13,707 nucleotides of DNA from Bacillota bacterium (GTDB lineage: Bacteria > Bacillota > Syntrophomonadia > Syntrophomonadales > Syntrophomonadaceae): NCBI GenBank assembly GCA_023395515.1, contig JAEWZB010000044.1, forward strand, positions 1-13,707, given 5' to 3'. Shown one piece after another: positions 7,891 to 13,707 of this stretch (positions within the stretch are counted from its first letter, which is position 1; every line of letters begins with the position of its first letter). A program made the position numbers and the translations under genes. Below the pieces are notes generated by a model. It had not been told where the DNA came from, did no database searches, and saw only the letters and a program-made list of their open reading frames with translations.

Positions 7891-8889
7891 ATGGAAAAAT
7901 CAAAGAAGAAATATAACTCGCAGCTTAAAATAAACCGTATGTTGGCACTTTATGAACGGCTGTCAAGAGGAGAACAAATAAATAAGGCTCGGGAAGCACT
8001 CTACTACGGGGTTAATGAAAAAACTATCCAGAGGGATATTAAGGATTTAAGAAATTATCTGCATGAATTTTATATGGAAGAATCAAATACGGATATTGTT
8101 TATAATCGTTCCCAAAAAGCCTATACTTTGTTCCGTGAACAAAATATATGGCTAACTAACCCTGAGATTTTAGCCATTACTAAAATCTTATTAGAAAGCC
8201 GGGCTTTTCCCAGTGAAGAAATGAACCTATTATTAGATAAATTAGTATCACAGAATTCGGAAAATGAACGTTTACATATAAAAGAAATACTTATTAACGA
8301 AAGATATCATTATAAACCTTTAGAACACTCTCAGCCCCTAATCCACAAAATATGGGATTTATCCCGGGCCGTGCGGGAAAAAAGATTATTAGAGGTCAAA
8401 TACATACGGGCTGGAGACCAAAAAGAGGTCACGCGCACCTTGCATCCACAGGGTATTTTATTTTCCGAGTACTACTTTTACCTAATGGCATATATCCAGG
8501 GAACCGACTATGATACTCCGACCATTTACCGGCTGGATAAGATAACCAATTACAGTATTTCAAATGAGCACTTTTATCAACCATACTGCCAACGGTTTGA
8601 AGAAGGTGAACTGAGAAAAAAAATTCAGTTCATGCAATCAGGTGAACTAATAACTATACAATTCTGTTTCTGGGGTGAATCTCAGGAAGCCGTTTTAGAC
8701 AGATTACCTAATGCTCGAATAATAGGCCAAAACGATAAAGGCCCTATCTTCGAAGCCCAGGTTTTAAGCCGTGGTATTAATATGTGGCTTTTAAGCCAAG
8801 GAGCCACACTAGAGGTTATTAAGCCTCAATCACTCAGAGAAGAAATGCAGCAGATTATTTTGTCTATGGGGAGGTGTTATTCGGGATAA
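7891..8889 (+). CDS. WYL-domain helix-turn-helix transcriptional regulator
   Basis: 332 residues. The N-terminal helix-turn-helix lies at about 12-60 (recognition part GVNEKTIQRDIKDL), the WYL domain at about 150-235 (the namesake motif is degenerate, YFYLMAYIQG) and the C-terminal WCX domain at about 245-325, ending in LEVIKPQSLREEM. Proteins of this build bind DNA as dimers and sense small ligands or nucleic acids. Several control phage-defence islands (for example BrxR and CapW), while others control metabolism. The ATG has AGGGG (7880-7884) 6 bases upstream. It is the only intact plus-strand gene here, divergent from the WG-repeat lipoprotein and convergent with the AT-rich orphan gene. 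The remnant at 10417-10485 shows that a close paralogue once existed. Targets are unknown; the nearby palindromes are candidates. Confidence 0.9.
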   Translation: MEKSKKKYNSQLKINRMLALYERLSRGEQINKAREALYYGVNEKTIQRDIKDLRNYLHEFYMEESNTDIVYNRSQKAYTLFREQNIWLTNPEILAITKILLESRAFPSEEMNLLLDKLVSQNSENERLHIKEILINERYHYKPLEHSQPLIHKIWDLSRAVREKRLLEVKYIRAGDQKEVTRTLHPQGILFSEYYFYLMAYIQGTDYDTPTIYRLDKITNYSISNEHFYQPYCQRFEEGELRKKIQFMQSGELITIQFCFWGESQEAVLDRLPNARIIGQNDKGPIFEAQVLSRGINMWLLSQGATLEVIKPQSLREEMQQIILSMGRCYSG

Positions 8890-8911
8890 AAATGCTATAC
8901 CTAGCCATTTG

Positions 8912-8951
8912 TGAAGTATCACAATCAATAATTGCTATAGCTTCATTTTTT
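8912..8951 (+). terminator. Terminator candidate of the WYL regulator gene
   Basis: TGAAGTAT (8912-8919) pairs with ATA-G-CTTCA (8937-8945, one bulged G) over a 17-base loop, and a run of six T (8946-8951) follows. It starts 22 bases after the stop codon. The stem is short and AT-rich, so strength is doubtful. Confidence 0.4.
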
Positions 8952-9006
8952 CACAGCATATTTTTGCTAAGGCATTATCAAATTTTTTACTTATTCTATG
9001 ATTGCT

Positions 9007-9048
9007 ATAAATATATCATCAGCTAAATATGTGGTGATGATATTTATA
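9007..9048. repeat. AT-rich inverted repeat between convergent genes
   Basis: TATAAATATATCATCA and TGATGATATTTATA pair around a 13-base loop with a two-base bulge. The right arm overlaps the TAA stop of the minus-strand orphan gene. Neither strand has a clear T-run after it, so it may be a weak two-way terminator or an mRNA end structure. Confidence 0.4.
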
Positions 9049-10228
9049 TTTTCCTAATTCGCTTTTTAATAATTTCTTTAACATCACTTGAAACATCTGG
9101 GATGGAACCATCGCATGCATCAATTATACAAGTTACAGCCTTTCGAATGGCTCGTATTATTCCCGTATTCGTTGGGACCCTTTTAAATTCAATCTGCTTA
9201 GCTTTTATATCTTGTAGTTCTTCTCCGCATAATAAATAACCGTTATACAGATAAAACGCAAGTTGCTTCTTACCTTCTTTAATACCTCTTATTTCGTTAT
9301 ATCTAATAAATATAAATTTGTTTTCTTTTGGTATAAATAATCCTTCTGAAACAAACACAATTATATGATCCCCATAATCATCATCGTATTTGAATCCCCA
9401 CACAAATTTCGGGCTATCATAATTGACATCTTCATCAGCATCCAATATGTATGAGGCCAGCTGTGCATTATTTATTTTACCTTCCTTTAATTCAGCTTTA
9501 TATTCAGAAGTTTTCATATACCTAAAAGAAAATGTTGGCATTAATTCACAGAGCATTTCAACTATTGCAAGTTTTATCAGAGATATCTCCATTCGCTTCA
9601 ATAAATCCGTTATTTCGTCGTCATATTGGTAATACTGTTCATATAAGCACTCGACCCCAAATATGGCTACTTTAATATTAATCACAATTTCTGTGACTTC
9701 ATTATCTACGGCTTTTGAAAAATAATTTAAAATACTATCATATTTATTCCCATACTCATGTGTGTTTTCCTCAAGATATAGATATTCCTTCATAATCTGA
9801 TACAACGCTTTCTGTACACTAATACTGTCTATTTTTTCCGTTATATTAATATTTTCATAATTGTTATAGATGGTATCATTAATATCTATTTTGAGATATT
9901 TACATAGCTTACGCAAAAACTGTTTTTGGTTATCATTAGGCGGAAATTCCAAAGCTGTTTTATTAATTAGTTTGATCACGATTATCTTTTCTTCAAACTC
10001 TAAGTCTTCTGATTTTAACTTTTTGATAATCTCATAATACCTTTCTATTTCTATATCCTCAAGATTTGACAATAATTCCGATATTGTCACTTTTATATCA
10101 TCAAAAATTTCAGGTAACTTGTTTACCTGAGATAAGATATGCTCTAGCGTTTTTGTATCTCTTGCAATAATCTTCTCTGAAAGTTTTAACCCATTTTTGA
10201 CTCCTGAGTTATAATCCTTCTTCTTCAT
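9044..10228 (-). CDS. AT-rich orphan protein of unknown function
   Basis: 394 residues from the ATG at 10226-10228, which has a perfect AGGAGG (10235-10240) 6 bases before it. A GTG six bases earlier touches the ribosome binding site and is rejected. I do not recognise the family. Residues 1-60 are a Lys-rich helical lead. Residues about 60-230 are strongly helical and acidic; the stretch around KIIVIKLINKTALEF followed by KQFLRKLCKYLKI faintly recalls TerB-like helical domains (guess). Residues about 270-350 look beta-rich (HIIVFVSEGLFIP, KFIFIRYNEIRGI, QLAFYLYNGYLL), like a PH-type or PilZ-like sandwich, and end in an amphipathic helix. No signal peptide or membrane helix is seen. GC content is visibly lower (roughly 15-32% in sampled 60-base lines) than in the neighbours, suggesting separate acquisition. 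Confidence 0.75.
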   Translation of the reverse strand: MKKKDYNSGVKNGLKLSEKIIARDTKTLEHILSQVNKLPEIFDDIKVTISELLSNLEDIEIERYYEIIKKLKSEDLEFEEKIIVIKLINKTALEFPPNDNQKQFLRKLCKYLKIDINDTIYNNYENINITEKIDSISVQKALYQIMKEYLYLEENTHEYGNKYDSILNYFSKAVDNEVTEIVINIKVAIFGVECLYEQYYQYDDEITDLLKRMEISLIKLAIVEMLCELMPTFSFRYMKTSEYKAELKEGKINNAQLASYILDADEDVNYDSPKFVWGFKYDDDYGDHIIVFVSEGLFIPKENKFIFIRYNEIRGIKEGKKQLAFYLYNGYLLCGEELQDIKAKQIEFKRVPTNTGIIRAIRKAVTCIIDACDGSIPDVSSDVKEIIKKRIRKI

Positions 10229-10234
10229 AAACAC

Positions 10235-10240
10235 CCTCCT
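10235..10240 (-). promoter_or_regulatory. Ribosome binding site of the AT-rich orphan gene
   Basis: A consensus AGGAGG on the minus strand, 6 bases before ATG 10228-10226. It decides between that ATG and the GTG at 10234, which directly abuts the site. Confidence 0.8.
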
Positions 10241-10257
10241 CTAAAAATGAATAGCCC

Positions 10258-10371
10258 TCACCTAAAAACTTTTCTCGCCACTGCTTCTCCAATTTGCGCG
10301 CCGAATTTTTTTATCCATCCTTCAACATTATCATAGTAAATATAGAGGGACAGAATTTGTCCCAGTAACAT
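10258..10371 (-). pseudogene. Possible C-terminal remnant of a lost gene
   Basis: A minus-strand frame of 37 codons ends at TGA (10260-10258), 29 bases before the orphan gene start. Its last part reads like real protein (EGWIKKFGAQIGEAVARK, then VFR and stop) and its bases are richer in G and C than the gene beside it. Upstream the frame runs through palindrome 3 (10347-10363) to an ATG at 10371 that has no ribosome binding site. I read it as the tail of a gene whose body is missing, cut near the palindrome. It could instead be a chance frame or a tiny real gene. The family is not recognised. Confidence 0.3.
10347..10363. repeat. Palindrome 3: GGGACA-N5-TGTCCC
   Basis: GGGACAGAATTTGTCCC, the same 17-base core as palindrome 1 except at two central positions. 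It lies about 60 bases before the WYL remnant, as palindromes 1 and 2 lie upstream of the intact WYL gene. This could mean a shared operator, or a repeat left at a rearrangement joint. Confidence 0.7.
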
Positions 10372-10416
10372 AAAAATTTCGCTTTAGAGAAATATGTTTA
10401 CAGTACATGGGTTTCC

Positions 10417-10485
10417 ATTAAAACACTCACAGAAGAAATGCACCAGATTATTGCGGCTTTGGGAAAATGTTATTCAAATAAATAG
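10417..10485 (+). pseudogene. 3' remnant of a second WYL-regulator gene
   Basis: Reading on the plus strand from 10417 gives IKTLTEEMHQIIAALGKCYS, then NK and TAG (10483-10485). The end of the intact WYL regulator reads LREEMQQIILSMGRCYSG. Over 53 bases (10424-10476 against 8831-8883) 43 are identical, about 81%, with no gap and in the same frame. The open frame reaches back only to a stop at 10366-10368, with no recognisable WYL sequence before about 10417, so the rest of the gene is gone. It is a direct repeat of the intact gene's end, with the AT-rich orphan gene between the two. Confidence 0.75.
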
Positions 10486-10574
10486 GCGTGGCTCTTAAAG
10501 TTTTTTATGAAAGCCTATTTTATGAATTATTTTAACTCTGCCGAAGAGCGAGCTTAGTTCCCTCATAGGTCAAG

Positions 10575-10612
10575 AAAAAAATAAAACGAGAGAAATGATA
10601 TCTCCCGTTTTA
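10575..10612 (-). terminator. Intrinsic terminator of the ATPase-nuclease-small protein operon
   Basis: On the minus strand TAAAACGGGAGA pairs with TCTCTCGTTTTA (12 bp, one G-U pair) around a 7-base loop, and a T-rich tract (TTTTTTTCTTG) follows. It lies 65 bases past the stop of the last gene and is the strongest terminator in the window. Confidence 0.8.
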
Positions 10613-10633
10613 CTGTTTTCTTGTCATATAAAA

Positions 10634-10657
10634 GCTAAAAAATTTAAACTTTTTAGC
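10634..10657 (-). terminator. First hairpin after the small gene, possible tandem terminator
   Basis: GCTAAAAA and TTTTTAGC pair around an 8-base AT-rich loop, starting 20 bases after the stop of the 93-residue gene. On the minus strand TTTTATATG follows. It is weak alone but sits in tandem with the stronger hairpin at 10575-10612. Confidence 0.45.
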
Positions 10658-10676
10658 CAGCATGTCATTTTTACCC

Positions 10677-10958
10677 TTATGTTTCAATAATAAAGTGTAC
10701 TCTATTTACCTCTCCCTTTTTATACTCATCAGAACTCCTGAAACTATCGGCATAAGCGTCAAATAAACTTTCCATCTTTATTTCATCAATGTTTCCGTTT
10801 TCAACAAGTTCATAACATTGATACCGGTTATGGTTTACCCACACAAAAAACTCTATCGAATGACTGCTATCTCCTATCGTAGCTTTAAATTCGAGTTTTT
10901 GAAAATCAGGTAATAATTCCTTCACAAGTCTTACGGCCTGTTCTTCTAATTTAGACAT
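10677..10958 (-). CDS. Small acidic protein, probable immunity partner of the nuclease
   Basis: 93 residues from the ATG at 10956-10958, whose A is the last base of the nuclease TGA (TGATG). GGAGG (10968-10972) lies 9 bases upstream inside the nuclease gene; a GTG directly before the ATG is also possible. The protein is soluble and acidic, with an N-terminal helix (KLEEQAVRLVKELLPDF), beta strands (IEFFVWVNHNRYQCYELV), a helix (DEIKMESLFDAYADSF) and a last strand (VNRVHFII). This general shape and its place after a toxin-type nuclease suggest an immunity protein that blocks the enzyme in its own cell. It recalls YezG/DUF600-type immunity proteins but is shorter, and I do not claim the family. 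The role is inferred mainly from gene order. Confidence 0.75.
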   Translation of the reverse strand: MSKLEEQAVRLVKELLPDFQKLEFKATIGDSSHSIEFFVWVNHNRYQCYELVENGNIDEIKMESLFDAYADSFRSSDEYKKGEVNRVHFIIET

Positions 10959-11749
10959 CACGAAACACCTCCACTATTATCGATAACCATCGTTCTATAA
11001 AGATTTTTACCATTTTCATCTTTATAAGTGATCAAAGCTGTTGTTTTTTCAAGTTTTGCTGCTCCATCAAATTCTTCTTTTATTGAGGATACTGTGCCTT
11101 CAGTTTCATTTAGTACATCTTTGAGCACGGCAATATCAGATTCATTACAAATATGTTCTAGTTTTTCCATCAATGAACCATCAATATTATTATCAAATGT
11201 ATATACCGTATCCTTACCGTCAACAGTAACCGTTGAAGTTATTTTGTCCGGGCGTTTAGAATTTTCCGAGTATTCAATTTCTGTTTTAACCATTACATCC
11301 TTTCCATCATCGATATCCTTCTTTATGTCATTTTCCATCCGTTTATAACCACTTTGATTGATTCGAGAATCCATGGCAACAAGATTACCTCTCCCACCAT
11401 CGCCGCCTATATCCCGTCCGATAAGATGCCCCCCTTGATCACTATTTTTTCGTTCCTCAGCACCAACTGAGATCTGGGCATTATTATCTCGTGTATTTTC
11501 TGGCGTTCGTTTTGGTATATATTCGCAACTAATAATTCTACCTTGTCCATCAGTCTTATATATGTTTTTTATATTCTCGTTAAGGCTATAGGTTGTGTTA
11601 GGAGGAAGTTCTTTAGCCAGCGGTTTATCATACTCGCTTATGGGTTTATCGAATATTTTGCCCTCTGTCATTTTGCCAAGCGCACACTCAGCCAGCCGCT
11701 GAGTGGCAATCTCTGACACTTCGGCGGTAAGCGCTGCCATTTCTATCAT
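10958..11749 (-). CDS. DNA/RNA non-specific endonuclease (toxin-type)
   Basis: 263 residues from the ATG at 11747-11749, which overlaps the ATPase stop as ATGA; GGGGAG (11759-11764) lies 9 bases upstream. The catalytic core resembles the NucA/EndA beta-beta-alpha-metal nucleases in the form found in polymorphic toxins such as YeeF (PF13930 type). DQGGHLIG (104-111) stands for the usual DRGH with His108 as general base; NLVAMDSRINQ (122-132) gives Asn131 as metal ligand and Glu139 follows 8 residues on. YKTDGQGRIISCEY (64-77) and SKRPDKI (164-170) are typical flanks. It has no signal peptide and no long delivery domain: only about 60 helical residues precede the core. About 75 residues follow the core (188-263), where such toxins normally end. 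A longer frame begins at 11785 but lacks this binding site and coupling. Confidence 0.85.
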   Translation of the reverse strand: MIEMAALTAEVSEIATQRLAECALGKMTEGKIFDKPISEYDKPLAKELPPNTTYSLNENIKNIYKTDGQGRIISCEYIPKRTPENTRDNNAQISVGAEERKNSDQGGHLIGRDIGGDGGRGNLVAMDSRINQSGYKRMENDIKKDIDDGKDVMVKTEIEYSENSKRPDKITSTVTVDGKDTVYTFDNNIDGSLMEKLEHICNESDIAVLKDVLNETEGTVSSIKEEFDGAAKLEKTTALITYKDENGKNLYRTMVIDNSGGVS

Positions 11750-13707
11750 AATTTCACACTCCCCTCTCTCACTGATTCTATCCACTGCATATAAATCTTT
11801 CCCCTTGTGTCCTTTTCATCTTGCCCCATACTGAAATCTTTCATAAAACATTGACTTAGTGTAATAATCACCTGTTTGGAGACACCGGGGAGAACCTTAT
11901 TAACAATTTTGGCAAGTTCTCCGGTGAGTTCTATATTGTCCACAGAGGCTGAAACGCATTCCTTTATTCGTACACGCATATCTATAAAATCAGTAATATA
12001 ACGAGAAAGTCTTTTAAAATTAGCATCACTCCACAAAGATAATTCCCCCCTATCTTTGTATTCGTATACCTGTTCCTCAATAAATTCTCTATCCCGCAAC
12101 GATAAGTTCATAGCCTTTAAATGGCGCTCTATTTCACTTAAACTGAAGTCCAGCCGCTCGTCTACCCTACCTTGAATAAACATGAATATAAGCTGTTTTC
12201 GAATCTCTTGGATATCGGGCATAATGTAATCAATAACCCTGTTATACGGCTCTTCCTCAATACTGCATTTATTTATTTTCACCAAAACGGGCTCCACCCA
12301 GTCATTTTGGTAAATAGCCGCAACACCACGTTCCAATTTTGACAATTCTTTTATCTGATCTTCATTAAGACTTGCAGCAAAACCGACAAGTTCACGGTCG
12401 CTCTGTTCGGGTAAGCGCAGAATAATTTTAGTATTGGTGTTGCGAATAACCGACATATCCAAAAGCCCCGGTGACTGGTCAGCAATGATAAATCCTTCTC
12501 CATAAGTTCGCATTTCAGCTATGGAGTTGGCCAGCAATTCTACCGATTTGCCCAAAAGATTAGCACTTTCATTAGATTGCTCTGTTGAAGTACGCTTTAA
12601 TAAATTATGGGCTTCTTCCAGTACAGTTATGTGCTGGAGGGGACTGTTGATTATGCCGGAGGTCATTCGGTATTCGTTAAGCTTCATAACCAGCATCCCC
12701 ATGATAAGGGACTTTGTTTCTATTGACCCCACACGGCTTAAGTCAACAATTACATTTTTATCAAACAGTTCGGTATCAGCTAAATCATCATTTGTAAATA
12801 TCAGACTGTTTAACCCATTGGTTAGTGAACGCACACGGGTACACAATGCGCCGATATAGTCCCCCTTGCTGTCAGCAGAGTATTTAGATTCATTTATTAC
12901 ATTTTCAATTTGTTCCAATAAATCTGTAAAATTCGGGAATACCTCCCCTTTCGGATTTACTGAAGTAATGATGTTCCAACCTGCCGCAATATAAGCTTTT
13001 TCCATGGCTTCCTTTAATATTGCCGGCATTGCCGCATACATCGGCCAACATACATTAAATAGTTCTACCAATCTGTCCAAATGTTCGAGAACGTGAATTT
13101 CTGAAGGAAAACGAAAAGGATTTATCTTTAGAAGATCAAATTTCTTCGGATTAGTACCATAAACCGACACCTCAGGGAATTGTCCAAATACATTTTTGTA
13201 TTCACCCTTTGCCGGTTCGACCACTAAGAATGGTATATTATAGCCATTTTTCAGTTGATAGAGGATTTCATATACTGTATTGCTCTTGCCGGAACCGGTA
13301 GAGCCAGTAATAAATGTATGCATTGTCAGCGAATTATTATCTAAGCGGGCTTCAGTTTTACTTTCTTTCCCCATGCTGAATACATTCCCCACAATGAAAT
13401 CCTTCCCGTTTTCACTCCGGCTAACAACTTCTTTGCCAAAATCCGCATGTTCAATCACAGGAAAACCGCACAATGATTTACGCGGCAGCCCCATTTGAAT
13501 AGCCAGCTCATTGCCACTGATAAGAGATGTAGGCGTCACAGGTATAACTGCCGATTCCGAGCGGTAGTTAAAAACAGGGTGAATAAAATTTGTGATGTAC
13601 TCTCGTAACAGAGGAAGCTGCTCCTTGTTGTTCTGAGAGCCCCAAAAGTTGATTGCTGAAGTTTCTACCCCTGATTTCTCGCCTTTCATTAAAGCCTTAT
13701 ATGTACC
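11746..13707 (-). CDS. HerA/FtsK-superfamily ATPase (5' end outside the window)
   Basis: At least 653 residues. The frame stays open to the window edge, so the N-terminus is missing; the ATG at 13687-13689 has only a weak AAGG and is probably internal. Numbering from it: GNELAIQMGLPRKSLCG (59-75) leads into a beta-barrel-like lead; Walker A is GSTGSGKS (129-136); VEPAKGEYK (157-165) is a typical HerA/DUF87 segment; Walker B is ITVLEEAH (354-361), ADQSP is at 403-407, and Arg425 in ILRLPEQSDR is a likely arginine finger. A helical C-terminal region follows (480-647). Such ATPases form hexamers that pump DNA or protein. Translation is coupled to the downstream nuclease. GC is about 40%, unlike the AT-rich orphan gene. 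It may power nuclease export or work with it on DNA. Confidence 0.88.
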   Translation of the reverse strand, partial: GTYKALMKGEKSGVETSAINFWGSQNNKEQLPLLREYITNFIHPVFNYRSESAVIPVTPTSLISGNELAIQMGLPRKSLCGFPVIEHADFGKEVVSRSENGKDFIVGNVFSMGKESKTEARLDNNSLTMHTFITGSTGSGKSNTVYEILYQLKNGYNIPFLVVEPAKGEYKNVFGQFPEVSVYGTNPKKFDLLKINPFRFPSEIHVLEHLDRLVELFNVCWPMYAAMPAILKEAMEKAYIAAGWNIITSVNPKGEVFPNFTDLLEQIENVINESKYSADSKGDYIGALCTRVRSLTNGLNSLIFTNDDLADTELFDKNVIVDLSRVGSIETKSLIMGMLVMKLNEYRMTSGIINSPLQHITVLEEAHNLLKRTSTEQSNESANLLGKSVELLANSIAEMRTYGEGFIIADQSPGLLDMSVIRNTNTKIILRLPEQSDRELVGFAASLNEDQIKELSKLERGVAAIYQNDWVEPVLVKINKCSIEEEPYNRVIDYIMPDIQEIRKQLIFMFIQGRVDERLDFSLSEIERHLKAMNLSLRDREFIEEQVYEYKDRGELSLWSDANFKRLSRYITDFIDMRVRIKECVSASVDNIELTGELAKIVNKVLPGVSKQVIITLSQCFMKDFSMGQDEKDTRGKIYMQWIESVREGSVKL
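11759..11764 (-). promoter_or_regulatory. Ribosome binding site of the nuclease gene
   Basis: GGGGAG on the minus strand, within the last codons of the ATPase gene and 9 bases before ATG 11749-11747. Together with the ATGA overlap it fixes the start and makes the longer frame from 11785 unlikely. Confidence 0.75.

Noticed and set aside
8909..8924. TTGTGA-AGTA-TCACAA, resembling a CRP/FNR-type site
   Set aside because: The spacer is 4 rather than the 6 (CRP) or 4 with TTGAT arms (FNR) required, and it lies after a gene, not in a promoter. It overlaps the WYL terminator candidate.
10958..11785. Longer nuclease frame starting at 11785
   Set aside because: It would overlap the ATPase by 40 bases and has no ribosome binding site, whereas ATG 11749 has GGGGAG at 9 bases and the ATGA overlap.

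Overview
The window looks like a chromosomal segment of a low-GC Gram-positive bacterium, most likely a member of the Clostridia. The reasons are strong AGGAGG-type ribosome binding sites, an FtsY with an acidic N-terminal region, a two-domain (helix-turn-helix plus ligase) BirA, and a WG-repeat lipoprotein. No 16S rRNA or other species-level marker is present, so I do not name a genus.

The left part (about 1-5800) is core genome. It holds a tight minus-strand operon in the order birA, smc, ftsY (biotin ligase/repressor, SMC chromosome condensation ATPase, SRP receptor), with gaps of 17 and 24 bases. A promoter candidate lies upstream of birA, and a GC-rich hairpin lies just after ftsY. In many Firmicutes rnc precedes smc; here birA does.

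The middle part (about 5930-10490) is accessory. On the minus strand are a WG-repeat lipoprotein with a Tyr/Asp-rich tail and a small single-pass membrane protein, ending at a hairpin terminator candidate. A plus-strand WYL-family regulator diverges from the lipoprotein gene. Next comes a very AT-rich minus-strand orphan gene of 394 codons. This region carries decay scars: a remnant of the 3' end of a second WYL gene (about 81% identical over 53 bases to the end of the intact one) and a short open frame that may be the tail of a lost gene. It also has three 17-base palindromes of the form GGGACA-N5-TGTCCC (one variant copy). They could be repressor operators or degenerate REP-like repeats.

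The right part (about 10575-13707) is a compact minus-strand module. It has a HerA/FtsK-superfamily ATPase cut by the window edge, a non-specific endonuclease of the NucA/EndA-like type whose ATG overlaps the ATPase stop codon (ATGA), a 93-residue protein whose ATG shares one base with the nuclease stop (TGATG), and tandem hairpins with a T-run. The gene order nuclease then small acidic protein is that of a toxin-immunity pair. Coupling to a HerA-type ATPase could mean either a secretion or delivery motor for the toxin, or a HerA-nuclease defence complex. This module is the best candidate here for an undescribed system.
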